Shown one piece after another: positions 34,980-46,192 of a stretch of DNA of 64,000 nucleotides (its first letter is position 1; every line of letters starts with the position of its first letter). The translations under genes were made by a program, and so were the position numbers. The notes beneath the pieces are model-generated. The model saw nothing but the letters and a program-made list of their open reading frames with translations. It did no database searches and was not told the DNA's origin. The stretch covers positions 6,046,001-6,110,000 of the forward strand of contig JABWDB010000005.1 in NCBI GenBank assembly GCA_019614645.1, read 5' to 3'. This DNA is from Stratiolaelaps scimitus. Its lineage: Eukaryota; Arthropoda; Arachnida; Mesostigmata; Laelapidae.

Positions 34980-34987
34980 TATAAAAG
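34980..34987 (+). promoter_or_regulatory. TATA box candidate (TATAAAAG)
   Basis: A consensus TATAAAAG sits in GC-rich flanks right after the preceding poly(A) signal. Transcription would start about 30 bases downstream, near 35010. The first downstream ATG (35069) gives only three codons, so any gene would begin with a noncoding or short exon. Confidence 0.35.
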
Positions 34988-34999
34988 TGCACCCCGCCG

Positions 35000-36132
35000 G
35001 TAGAGCACATCAACCTTCGCGGTCCACCGGCCCGCGTCCCCCCATCCTTAGCCCCAGACGCCTCCTTCATGGTGACGATATGACAGACGATCACCGTTAG
35101 ATGCTATAGCGTGCGCATATAAGCAATCGCTCCTGTTTACCCACCGCTTGGTTGACTTGCAGATTTGCCTGCCTGTTAATATAATTGAAATAGACAACGA
35201 CGGATGCTGCTGCTGCTGCTCCTGCTATTCTATATGATTCGATTCTATTTGTGTTGTGCTTGTGTGAATTGACTGTAGCCAAATGGCTACAACGGTTCTC
35301 TGTACATTTATGTAGATGTAAAGTGACAGATTTATAAGTGGGTATGCACTGTGACGATAGGAATAAACGATTGTTGCCGTTTTGCTGTTCTGCCCAATGC
35401 CAATGTTGCTTTCCAGAATTGCTTCCTGCTGAAGCAGGAGTTAGTTAGTCGTTTGGCACTACTGTTATTATTATTATTACTATTATTATATTGTGTATGT
35501 CTCATATGTATATATATATATATATATAATATATATATACATATTTACCTTAAAAGCATTTGCCATCAACGGCAGGATAAAGCTAGATCTAGGTGCGATA
35601 GCTAGGGCTACCAAGACGTCGTTTTTCGTCCACAATATTTCCGGTGATATATACGGGGTTAATTGTTCGAGGAGGAACCAAACACTAGTGTGGTTTTCCG
35701 AGCTATCCTTGTGGGTTGGCCGCTCGGTGGATGGACGGCAAATCACAGCCTTGAATACAATGAAATGGCGTATGAATGCCCTGTCCCAAACTGCTTCTCT
35801 AATTATTGTATATATGTGAAGATACAATGCCCTTTTAATGTGGAATGAGTAAAGCAGCCTCAACTTTCTTATCTCAGAAATGCTGCCAGTTATGATCTAG
35901 AGTTAAGAAATAGGAGCAGAGAAGTAGAATGGTGACAATGCGGTGGGCTGAGTTGAGAAGTGAGCCAAGTTGATTGTCAGATACTTTGCAGGCCATGGAC
36001 CGTTTTAAGCCGATGGAAGAGATTCCCATAAGGGCACGGGTCGTGATACAGGAAAGCCCGAAATTTTAAGGCCGGCTTAATGCTACGCATATGTGCGATA
36101 TGACCGTTGGCATTATTTGTTTGGTCTAATAA
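35000..36132. other. Mostly noncoding; one open frame
   Basis: It includes (AT)n at 35511-35541. A plus frame from about 35550 to 35819 is open and protein-like (INGRIKLDLGAIARATKTSF), but the opposite strand is open for 125 codons as well. No splice or poly(A) support was found. Confidence 0.25.
35511..35541. repeat. (TA)n microsatellite with one phase break
   Basis: TA repeats flanked by ATGTA/TACAT. Confidence 0.93.
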
Positions 36133-36272
36133 GTAAATTTTTCGGGCTGACTCACAGCCGACATTTAACAATGTCCACGGTACAACTGCTTCACAACAAG
36201 ACGAAATCCCCTCCCGCCAGCTAAAATGCAAATTTCCAACATTGGCGATCGAACCCCGCGAGTACATCTACG
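36133..36272 (-). mobile_element. SINE-like repeat, copy 2
   Basis: On the minus strand it carries the B-box-like GGGGTTCGATCGCC near 36243-36256, the AAATTTGCATTTT block, then GTGAAGCAGTTGTACCGTGG and CATTGTTAAA, matching copy 1 at 30350-30494. An A-box-like TGGCTTGCAATCGG lies upstream at about 36285-36298. The head and order fit a tRNA-derived SINE. Confidence 0.65.
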
Positions 36273-36298
36273 TGTTACACTCGTCCGATTGCAAGCCA

Positions 36299-39250
36299 GA
36301 CGCACACGAATGCACCAGCACGCCACCAAAGGACTCGACTATTTCTTTGGCCTGCTATCCTGTTGCTAAACTTCATTATTTTATCCTCACACGTTGCACT
36401 CCACATAGAAGAACACAACACACGCAAACACGTCACCAAGGTAGACGGTTATATAGCTGTATAACGGCGGCACTTCCCAGTATTGCAATTTTGCTCGTTT
36501 TATATCAGTCACACACGGGTCAAGCGACAGACGTCCATGTTTAACCAGTCAACTAGCCTGGTGGCTAAATGCGCTAAGCACGAATTAAGTTTCAGATTTC
36601 GTTAGTGTGTTTTTTTTCGCATATTTGCGAAAATGTTCACCATTTCATTTTCGCCCCAAACACCACATATAGCGGCGCATCGTCGTTTCTGGTGGGCAAA
36701 AAATAGTCTTGAACAGAGACCAGAAAACAGCCGCCGCCGCCGCCGCCGCCACTTCGTAGCGTGGTCGTCTTTCTGATACGCGCAGAGATATTAGGTAAGT
36801 GAGTGCGGGTCAGTGTCAATGTTTCTTTTTGGTCGAATAACTTTATCTATTCATTTTCGTTCACCTGCACTTCCCCGAGGCGCGACGAGACCAAGCTTGA
36901 ATTGTTCGTCGACCCGCGCGCAGACTCCCTCCCTCCCTCGCCCTGCTGGTGAAACATTACCAAGGCGTTATTCTGGGAAGAAATGCTGTGCGACTATGTG
37001 TAACTTGAACGCCCGGCGTTGATAATCACCCCAGAGTTAGAGAGAGAGAGAGACGGAGGGAGAGTGATTGACTGCAACCTATCTTTGTGCGCGATGTACC
37101 TGACTAGCTGTTGCGACTTCGCTTGGCTCAGTCATCATCGGTTCTTCGGCCAGCTGCGGCGAAACCGGGAACAGGGACCAGGGAGCCTAGCGGGCCCTAC
37201 ACAATCACCATAGTGAGTAATCGGTTAGTGATCGACCTTCGACTCGGTCGAAGCCAGCTTCCTCAGAAACGATAGTGCTCACCAATGCGAATACAAGATA
37301 TTATGGGTAGGTAGCAGTGGTAGTACTACCACTACTAGTTCTGGTAGGAATACAATACGCGAGACTTCAAGGCGGTTCCAAAATTTCAATAACAACACAA
37401 CCACAAAAAATTACGAAGAAAAGGAAATATGTATATGCAGCTGTGAGTCGTAGAAAGTGCAGATCAGCAGAACACCAGAGCGCCGGTAATCGTGCAGGGA
37501 AGCTATGACCCTCGTTTCTGTCACTGGAGATGCGAGAGAGACAGCCTCTGCCGTGGTTACTGTGCCGTCGGGTAGCATCTTTCTGAACGACGTCGCTGAA
37601 TGACAGTTCCCTTTAGTTCGCACCACACTTGAGCTGACCATGTGAATGCTGAACCCCACGTTTCGGCTTATCCAGTATGAACTAGTGAAAGATAAGGCAT
37701 GTCACTCCTCAGAAACGTGAATAAACGGTGCGTGCCTTCCCGACGGTATACATAGACGATACATGTTCTAGCTTGGAACAACAGACGATAATGCAAGCAT
37801 TGTTGCTATTGTTGATAAACTGATAAACTACGAGGCAATGCGTGGAGATAGAGGCAGAGAGAGAGAGAGAGAGAAATGATTCCAGCCATTCAGATACCCA
37901 TATATTGACACGATGTCTGGTTTGCCACCCTGTTTGCTTAATAGATGGATTACAATCTTCTATAATGTGTTTTTGGGTGCCTAAATTTCAAATCATGTGT
38001 GATACTATAATATTTAGCCGATGGCTAAACAGTTACAATGGTCCGCGTCCGAGTCCCACGAAGTTGCATAAGTTCGCTTGCGGAAGAAGCCCGGTAAATT
38101 TCTCGATACGCTATTGATTTCGAGGTCGTACGCCTGAAATCACCATCGATTCAAGCGCCAATCCACGCGAGAATCAAGACGGGCAACGCTTTGTCAGCAT
38201 TGATTTTATCGAGGAAGTCGCCATAGCAGCAGCGGGGGCGGCCGTCGCCGCCGCATCATCTCATATCAGCACTTGATCGCGAACCTGCTCGGGCGTTCGC
38301 CTTTGCTTCATAGTCTTTCCAAGATTATCCCAAATGACTTGAGTTGCCATCATTGAGCGTCGGTTTATCGGGGTCCCGAGTGATTCTCATTGTAGCCACT
38401 AATACATCACATGCGAGAACAGCGATGCCGCTTACCGGCGCTCGACATACAACGAACACAATTCGAGTTGTGTTCGCAAGCTATCTTATTGCACTCCTCC
38501 TCGCCGCGTTTTCGCTACGGCCATTGTCATTATTGGGCACAAATGTATTGTGTGATCCCGCCGACCAGCCGGCCTAGGCTTGGCGAGGCATAACGTCTCC
38601 ATGTTGTCGTGCTCCGCCGCTGGTCATAGAGGACAATCACGGCACGGTCCGGCGTTCGCGCAAGCAAAAAATGCGCACCGCGACCAAGCAACAGCAAGAA
38701 ATGAGGAGTTTTTTTAATAAAAACGACGTTCACTTTCGCCGCCGATCGCTATTTGGCTTCGCTAATCGTGAACTTTACAGTTGTTCCTGTTTTTAATGTG
38801 TTCCTATTACTGAGTGCCGCCTGTATGTCTGCTTTATATTATACCATATTTATGTAATATCTCGGGGAATCGTAGGGGTTCCCGGTTGGATGGGTTTTTG
38901 GAGCGCCGTGACAACCTGGCGAAGAACATGTGGGGGGTAGCGATTTAATGAAAAACACAAATAAAGGTACACGAGCGAAAGAAAAAAACTCTTAGTTAAT
39001 GATGAAACAACATCTACTGTAATAGATAATAGTACAATAGGCATCTATATTATTTATTGTAGAATTGCGTTACATTATGGGGTGGTGGTGATTTTTACGA
39101 AAAGAATAAGAACACCTTGACCGCACCGTCTTCGTTGACGTATTGAATGCTCTCATAGTTGTAGCCTACAGCCAATAAATAGACTTTTTGTTGGACTCCA
39201 CGTTAGCCGCCATCCGCGCGCTGCCTGTACGTATTACGTGATCAGTCCCG
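36299..39250. other. Mixed region with GC-rich 5'-type patches, no firm gene
   Basis: (GCC)n at 36730-36751 is followed by a perfect GTAAGT donor at 36795. A GC-rich patch at about 36880-37200 ends at a GTGAGT donor at 37204. (GA)n lies at 37854-37873. A B-box-like GTCCGAGTCCC near 38049 may mark another SINE fragment. Hydrophobic frames at 38432-38577 are ambiguous between two readings. These donors suggest 5' exons, but no coding sequence can be fixed. Confidence 0.28.
36730..36751. repeat. (GCC)7 triplet repeat
   Basis: Perfect triplets. Confidence 0.93.
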
Positions 39251-39523
39251 GTGAGGAAGTGTTATTCTGTGCTAGAAACGATGCAGAATAATGATGCAGA
39301 ATGTTTTTTTTTACCTTATTCGACTCATTCGACGTTTGCAGTGAATTACGATGTGGTCCGATGGCTGTTTGTAGGGAGCACCTACATAGTTAAGGCGATA
39401 CGGAGGTCACGCGTACTGCTCTCAAGTGCGATTGAATACGGTTGCGCTGAGCTGTTGCGTCAAACTATTGAACCCCTCGAATCTCAACTCGCCAAATCCG
39501 TGATGTCACCACCAAACCTATAG
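39251..39523 (+). CDS. Candidate coding exon or small ORF, unknown protein
   Basis: The frame is open from 39251 to the stop at 39523. Within it, 39342-39523 follows a very strong acceptor (T10 tract, then ACGTTTGCAG at 39341) and begins in phase 2. It gives 59 codons: an aromatic/hydrophobic start (VVRWLFVGSTYIVKAIRR), then a Leu/Glu-rich helix (CAELLRQTIEPLESQLAKS), then MSPPNL and stop. Because the same frame is open upstream, an unspliced ORF from ATG near 39282 is the alternative. CCAAT and an A/T-rich box occur near 39171. No AATAAA was seen nearby. Family unknown. Confidence 0.42.
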   Translation: MRKCYSVLETMQNNDAECFFLPYSTHSTFAVNYDVVRWLFVGSTYIVKAIRRSRVLLSSAIEYGCAELLRQTIEPLESQLAKSVMSPPNL

Positions 39524-42120
39524 TTATAATACTATACAAGAATTTAACAACATACTGCCATCCTGTCACCAGAGGAGCATGCAACGAATTCGAATACAAT
39601 AAGACTATTATATCACCGACGTGATTCAGCAGTATTTCGCAGCTCCTGCACTAGCTTCTTTTTATAAATCATTGGCAGCAAAAATTGAAAAAAAAAAATT
39701 ATTATGACCATCCCCGTCATTATAGTCTTGTCAAGTATTGATTATAACTGCGCGTCTTAAAGAATACAGTAATTCGAGAAGTAGTTGGGGACAGGGTGTC
39801 AGGCCTAGGCTGTCATGGTCACTCCCGTTGGAGATGACGGCGCTCTTCTCCGCCTCCCAGCGAGCGGAAGGCGCTACAGAATGAAAGATCCAGCGCGGCC
39901 TTGTTCTCCGGCCGCAGATATCAGAACGTCCGCGTACTTTCTAACCACTATCAACTGGCAGCACCGATTCGACAACTACGACGACCAAACAAAACCATCC
40001 GATTAGCGCCAGCGCCAGCACAACAACAGCCACAACCGAAAACAGCCTGGACTCTCACAAACAGGCCAACAGAGATAGAGAGATGTTTACATATTCATAC
40101 AACGATATGCAATCAATCACTTTCACTAATTCAGCTTCGTTAGCTAGCAGTCAAATAAGTTCTATCAAATTGTTACAAAATGACACAGACTAGATATACT
40201 GTGCGTGCCGCGCCCAGACGCCCATCTATCAGCCGGTGCGTTCGACAGCCCGGCCGTCGGTACGTCTGATCGGTTTCTTCGTTCATCGTTGACTTTACCG
40301 TTACGCGTTGAGGTGCGGTGTTCCACCGCCACCGCCGCCGCCTCTGCTGCTGCTTTCGTACCCATGTGAATACCGAATATCTATCTCTTCTCAGCTTCGG
40401 CATCGGCCGCAGCACCGATTGAACAGGTGATGTGTTCAGTCTCTCACAGTTCTGTTCAGCAGCCCTGCCCGTGAGCAGCAGCAGCAGCTGCAGTGAAAAT
40501 AGTGGGGATGATTGATTAGGGAGACAATTTTGCCGTTTGCTTGTTATTGTTGTTGCTGCTGCTGCTGCTGCCGCCGCCGCCGCCGCCGCTGGCTGCTGCC
40601 ATTGTCATCAGGACCATCGTTGATTTCTTCTTCAATTCAAGTGGGGGCTCACTCTCACTGTGTTGCGGGACGCTACGTTGCCTGCCGCCGCCGCCGCCGT
40701 CATCGCGGCCGTCCTTATCTGCCTCATCGAATCAGGACGGGCAATCACCGCTCGATCTGCGTGGCGTCTGCTGCCAATCCATTTGGCGTCCGCAGTCTGG
40801 CACCACATGCTGATGCGGCCGGCCGGCGCCCGCCCGCCCGCCACCGCCTTGCTCGTAGCCAATGCAGCAAGCGATGACCGGCCTCACTCTCTTTCCGTAT
40901 CGTGAGTCCGTGGGTGTGTGTGTGTCCGTCTGCAACCTAACGGCTAAACTTTTCCTCGCTCTGCCGGCTCCGCTGCTACCGATGATGATCCAGGCAGACG
41001 AGCCACTATTACCACAAGTGTGACGGTTGAAGTGGCAGTAACGGAACTCAACGCTGACTCGGATGAATCAGTGTTGAGTTTCGTCACCTTCGTTGCTTTT
41101 CTTCCCCCCTGCCTTTTTACTACTTCCCGTTGTTTGTTGTGGTGTTTCCTCTACGGGACGATATTGAGCAATACATGCACACCTGCATGTTTGCTAAATG
41201 TTGTTATATAATATATACTTCTCTGGGTATTGAGCTTCATTGAAGTCTCGTTAGCCAACAAGCGGGTGGTGAGTGTTCGTGGATTTGTCGGTTCGTCTCT
41301 GTCAACAAACACATCGCTGGCTGTTATACTGTACTTCGGTGTGGTTCGGCTAGCAGTAATCTGTATGCAGACTCTTTCTTGGCGGTTATGCTGGAGCAAA
41401 CGACTAATCAGGGGGGGGGGGGGGAACCCTGCATGAAGAGTGCACAACGATGCAACGTGTTAACACGATCGAGACGGCGATACAGAGCGGCAAGGGAGAA
41501 CTTCTACATAGTTGTCTTTGGGGCCCGGGATACGGAGGGCTGCTCCCCTCGCGAGCAACGAATATTAGTCAGCGCGACGCCTTGGACGACGAAGTCTCTA
41601 GCTGGTAAAAAGCCAGAGGCCGCGGGTTGGAGTCTTGCGACCGGCTGAGGACATATATGAGAACTTCAGCATTGCACAAAGATTGAAGTTCGTTTGATAG
41701 ACCAATAAACCTTTACCTGAGTTAAACTACCGGTCCTCCCATGTGAATAGTTGAGACGGTCGAGCACAGCGATCACCGGCGTTGATCGATTGTACAGAAG
41801 CAATACGAACAGATGCAGCCGTCGCAGCAAAGGCATACAAGCAAATACTGTTACACACCCTTCATTACCTGTCGTCCCTGGCCTCCTTCTTACGGACAGG
41901 GACCAACAAAGACAGGATAACTATTATCATGTTATTGAGGGAGAGTGCCCACCTGAGTAACAATGAGTGTCTCTCTGACGGACGAGCAAGGTAACGAAGC
42001 TGGGCCCTAGCCCAAATACCTAATGTGAGTTGTAATCGACGCGCCGGGTCCCCGCTACAGAGTTCGAATGCCACCGACGCCATCTTGTGTCGATTGGCTC
42101 TTGTCGACTTAGCGCGCTTC
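39524..42120. other. Noncoding-looking, triplet- and G-run-containing region
   Basis: CTG/CCG repeats (40557-40590) and other GCC patches (about 40681-40700) drive long frames on both strands at 40512-40935. A 14-base G run lies at 41411-41424. A tRNA-like B box (GGGTTGGAGTC) is near 41622. A GTGAGT donor at 41270 follows a short hydrophobic frame. No gene can be fixed. Confidence 0.3.
40557..40590. repeat. (CTG)n(CCG)n compound triplet repeat
   Basis: Six CTG-type triplets are followed by seven CCG triplets. Confidence 0.93.
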
Positions 42121-42130
42121 ATTTTTGTAA

Positions 42131-42197
42131 TATTATATATATATATATATATGAGCTGAGGGTCAGCTGGAAAAAACAAAATATATATATATATATT
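42131..42197. repeat. Two (TA)n tracts flanking dispersed-repeat copy E
   Basis: TA runs at 42131-42152 and 42181-42197 enclose GAGCTGAGGGTCAGCT (42153-42168 region). That core matches copies A and B (reverse orientation at 44472 and 54591). Confidence 0.7.
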
Positions 42198-42226
42198 ACC
42201 AATGTTGCTGGAAAAATAATTATCAC

Positions 42227-42543
42227 TTGTTCGTGAAAAGCGTTGTGTTTTGTTACGATAGGAGCACCGACCCGGTCAAGCAACAGTTCGCCAGCGATTT
42301 CAGTGCATTTGAAATCGTTTCATGTCGATACCAGTACGAAATGATGAGAAGAAGGAATGGTATCGGCTCCGAGCTATGGGAGCTACACCTTTTCTGGTGC
42401 ACAATCCTCAGCTCAAGCCGATACCATTGGGCTATATAAATAGGTACGGTAGTATTGGGCCTATGTCACCAAAAATGAAACCTCAGCACCTTACATCCAC
42501 GTTTTTATTTGGATCACTCTACGTCTACGTTTCCTACAAATAA
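42227..42543 (+). other. Coding-like region or TATA-like site, undecided
   Basis: A plus frame from 42322 contains a charged then hydrophobic block (NDEKKEWYRLRAMGATPFL) and stays open to 42543. Inside it lies CTATATAAATAGG (42432-42444), a good TATA sequence. Weak acceptor and donor sites border the first part. The frame may be an exon, or the TATA motif may be the real signal. Confidence 0.2.
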
Positions 42544-42699
42544 TCCTATTGAAAAAATATGACTATCGTGTACGGTCAATGGCACCCCCTATATCATGCG
42601 ATGGTTGATTGATATTTCGAGACTCTGAGATAATCTCGGTTCCTTGCGTGAATCAAGGGGCATAGTGCATAGCTAAAATCACCAGGGCGGTCTAGACAA

Positions 42700-42995
42700 G
42701 CCTGTGTTTAGCGCAAGATATGACCTTTTACTGATCCACCGTCCAGCAGATATTTTCGTTGACCAGGGCAATTTTCACTTCTTAGATAGAAACCAGCAGA
42801 AACAAACTGTTGCCTTATGCCTAGTAATCGACGGGCACTTCTGCTCTGTTGGAAGGACTTCTTCCGCAAATGGATAGAGGTCGAAGACAAGATAGCCTAG
42901 TTTGTGCAACGTGGAGCAATTGGCTGGGTGGAAAGTTTGTCGGCGAACCTCAAACCGAACGACTATGACTTGTGGTTTAGGATCCCTATTCACTT
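42700..42995 (-). mobile_element. LINE ORF1-like fragment (L1 type), frameshifted
   Basis: Minus strand, two overlapping frames. The first shows PQVIVVRFEVRRQTF, a spacer, then GYLVFDLYPFAEEVLPTEQK. The second continues with a Gln/Phe block and KYLLDGGSVKG. The order (VIVRF, then a VF.DYP.EV..-RR block, then K.L.DG..V) resembles the C-terminal RNA-binding region of L1/Tx1-type ORF1 proteins. The switch of frame marks it as decayed. By-eye match only. Confidence 0.3.
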
Positions 42996-42999
42996 GCGA

Positions 43000-43560
43000 G
43001 CTAAGAACAAAGGCTGATATTTGACGCTGCCCAAGATCGAGTTACTTACCGTTGCTTTCCAAACGCTTACTAACTAACCGGCACAGAACAATTCTCAAAG
43101 CCGCTCCGAGCGTCACCACGCTGCGAGCGTCCTTGTACCATCGACTCGATGCTAAAACTATTCTTGACTCAATTCAACAATTACACGTGGCACATCGAAA
43201 CAACCGTAAATGGCCACACTTGAATATATATATAAATCTTCCTATTGGATAAAGCTTAGTACTCCATATCTATCTAATAGCCCCCCCCCCGCTAATAATC
43301 CCTAGAAATAATTCCTAATTATTGCATGTTTGAATAAATGTTTAATTAGCAAGATATCTAATAGGTACCCAACATCTGTTGGAAAACATGCTCCGACTAA
43401 TAAGAATCACGGTGATAAAGCTAATCGTCACACCACCATCACACACGATGTACACCTTGTCGAATGCAATTGTCACGTCGAGGACAGACGGAATCGATCG
43501 AATGCTAGATATCGATCTATGATTCGAAATCGGATTTAGCCGACCGAGTGCTAATGTGTC
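43000..43560. other. No firm feature
   Basis: It contains a C run (43280-43289). Plus frames at 43052-43252 and 43330-43539 are open without other support; the first may belong to the neighbouring LINE remnant. Confidence 0.3.
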
Positions 43561-43634
43561 CCCGCAGCCCCGATAATGACAATGGCAATCTTTCGGCCGA
43601 TCGTCGCTGCCGTAAAATTCGCTTATCAAATTAG

Positions 43635-44174
43635 CGTACGCCGCGTCGACGCCGGGCATTTGCCAAGGAGCCATAGCGCGTCTGTTCGCGACAGCAGTCG
43701 CGGGATTCGTCGCCATCGTTGCTACCGTGTTACACTTCGTTCATCATCGCAAGCGTCGACGGCGAGCGGCGTCGGAAGTCGTCGATCGACGGTGAGGGCA
43801 CAGCCGTTGAAACATTGTTGCAGGAAACTGCCACCGCTCTTGGTCATGGTGTGGCGTTCGACTCGATTTGGCATCGGCGGATGCTGGGTGGGTACGATAC
43901 CGGGCGATTGACTTCGCTCAGGCGGCTGGAGGCTGTCTCTGCTCGCGTTTGTCGAGTGCGAAGCCGCGTACAGAACAACAGGACAACGTGCCAACCTTGT
44001 GTTGGCGAGAGAGAAGCAGGATATTGCTTATTATCTGTGCTCGTAGTTATCGTTAGCTGCATTTTTTTTGATACAGCTGCTAATGGACTGAGTGTATTTG
44101 TTGCCGTGGTAATGATAGTGAAAATAATAGTAAACATAGAACTTAGACGATTGATACGAGCTGACTGGCGGTGA
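43635..44174 (+). other. GC-rich region with a possible membrane-anchor exon
   Basis: 43635-43791 follows an ATCAAATTAG acceptor and ends at a GTGAGG donor. Its frame encodes a clear hydrophobic segment (LFATAVAGFVAIVATVLHFV) followed by a basic stop-transfer patch (HHRKRRRR). A second frame (43719-44174, 151 codons) has another hydrophobic stretch near its end. A minus-strand ORF (43716-43342) with a good start overlaps. These cannot all be real; the first is the most attractive. Confidence 0.22.
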
Positions 44175-44447
44175 TTGTGTAGCACGCTGGCTGCATTCTG
44201 CTACGACGTTAATGTGATTCGTATGAATAGTACAGACGTTCGGGGTCCGATTCGCGGTGTTTCGGTATCGTTTTGCTCCGGCTTGTTTTAAGGATCTATA
44301 TGATTTATACGATAAGTATAATGTGGATCGTACGACCAAGTGGGATCTGTTTTTCGGGTCAAGTAGTCGCCGCAGAATGAGAATAAGGCTGATTATTTAA
44401 GGCATGAGATGTTTTGTGTCGCTCGAGGAATGTAGCCAGTTCAGCCT

Positions 44448-44473
44448 TTATATATATATATATATATATATAA
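44448..44473. repeat. (TA)n microsatellite
   Basis: TA run directly preceding dispersed-repeat copy A. Confidence 0.93.
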
Positions 44474-44550
44474 TAATTGTTTTTCGAGCTGACCCTCGAG
44501 AATACCCTCAGCTGTTCCCCTATGTGACAGGCCTCAGCTCTTAACCTTTT
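44472..44550. repeat. Short dispersed repeat, copy A
   Basis: 79 bases, nearly identical to copy B (54591-54657) except for a 12-base insertion (CGAGAATACCCT) and one substitution. It is embedded between (TA)n tracts on both sides. Reverse reading gives a short peptide motif, AEACHIGEQLR. Confidence 0.9.

Positions 44551-44552
<2 letters not shown>

Positions 44553-44603
<51 letters not shown>
44553..44603. repeat. (TA)n microsatellite
   Basis: Long TA run directly after copy A. Confidence 0.95.
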
Positions 44604-44604
<1 letters not shown>

Positions 44605-44673
44605 AGAGACAGCTAAATTCAACAATATAAAGAAACTTTTATGATTTCTTCTGATATAATACACCTCACCGCC

Positions 44674-44692
44674 TATATATATATATATATAT
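44674..44692. repeat. (AT)n microsatellite
   Basis: Short AT repeat. Confidence 0.9.
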
Positions 44693-44929
44693 GCGTTAAC
44701 CACATGATGTCCAAACCGTTTATCACGCTTTCGAGAGATTCCTAATTGTCTACTTGTTATTTCTCGTTATAAAAACATTGGATGAATAAATATCGAATTT
44801 GACGATTTAGTCAGAGTAACTATCAAAGAAAAATACGAGTGCAATAAGCTGGTCTCATACCCGGTGTACTGATAGGCCGCGTGTCTCAGATAGCCGCAGC
44901 GGCTTACATCTGTGCAGCAGTTTCACTTC

Positions 44930-45311
44930 GAACAAAAAAGTGCTTTGTTTCTTGAGCCACCTTCCCCCCACCGCTCTCGCTAAGCGTTCGCAAACGAAGA
45001 GAGAGTTTCGACTACATACAATACAAGAAGCTCCACTACCGCCGCTTATGCCAAGCTAAAGCTAGTTGTGTTGCGAGCCAGAGCCGAGCAAGCCGGTTGT
45101 GACCGTTTTCAGCGGTGGCAGCGCCAAGCAAGCGAACTGATACAGTTGCTTCCGTGAAAGAACGAGCGACTTCTGTTGGCCGTTGTTGACGATTACCGTT
45201 GACGTTCAGTCAGCCAAAGCCTGCGTGCGCGCCTACCAACCGGCCCGGGGGCCAAGATGGAGGGGGGGGCCGAAGGTATTGCAGTGATCTTCCACGCCGG
45301 TGGATGACGGT
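44930..45311 (+). other. Candidate 5' exon ending at a GTAAGT donor
   Basis: GC-rich, with an initiator-like GTTCAGTCAG at about 45207 and an ATG in optimal context (GCCAAGATGG, ATG at 45257) that reads 16 codons to a stop. The segment ends at GGT|GTAAGT (donor at 45312). If the short reading frame is bypassed, the coding start lies in a later exon. An earlier GGTATT donor-like site follows the ATG after six codons. The strand is inferred from the donor and start context. Confidence 0.3.
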
Positions 45312-46154
45312 GTAAGTCAGTTACAGATGCGTGAATACAACAATGTGGCGCTGTTACCACTGGCGAGACGGAGCGGCGTGCTACAATACAACAGCTCGGC
45401 CGGCCGGGTATTGACGCAGGATAAATGCAGAGCTAAATCGCTACGGTGCAGTGCGAATACACTGCGGGGGCAGTTGGACGACACCCCCGGCCGGCTAGCC
45501 TGAAGGTAGCCGGACGGAGCGGTGGGGCCGAACGGTTCATGGAGAGATATATCTTCAGTGGCTGATAGGATATATGTACAAGCATTCTTGCGGCGATCGG
45601 TCGCGTTAAGCTGCGTGTGGACCACCGTTCGGGGCTGGGGGCTGCGGCCGAGGTCTAGGTTGTGTTTACTCGATCTTCACGAGCACAGAAGAAGCCGAGA
45701 CAAACGCTGCTCGCTGATTGGATCTTCAGAAGGACAGAGTCATCAGCACACACACACACACACATATATATATATACATATATATGCGGGTGTGTTTGTA
45801 TATATTCTATCATTAATATTTGTAGCGATCGTCTTCTTAAATGTTGCTTTTTTCGTCTTTTGATACGATAATCGCGTTAATATCATAGACCGCAGTTGTA
45901 ATGACGCACATTTGTGCTATCGACGTCTCCAAGTTTGAAATTGCCGGTGCTGCTACTATTTTGAACATACTGACCTCATCATCATAATAATACAAAAAAG
46001 GATCGGCATAGACATTCGGTCTATTTGATCCAATATGTTAGATAGCTTAGTCACGGTGGTATTCTATTTATAATTTGATATGGTATCATACAGAACCCTG
46101 AAACCCTTTGCCTCAATTGATATGTAGAAGTGGCGTACACCTATGCACAATACT

Positions 46155-46192
<38 letters not shown>

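Noticed and set aside
40512..40935. Frames up to 121 codons around the CTG/CCG repeat
   Set aside because: Low-complexity translation with several frames open at once.
41600..41660. tRNA-like sequence with a B-box-like GGGTTGGAGTC
   Set aside because: No cloverleaf could be formed by eye; at best a SINE remnant.
43855..43875. AFDSIWH peptide resembling the reverse-transcriptase AFD.VWH motif
   Set aside because: Flanking residues do not follow RT blocks; likely coincidence.
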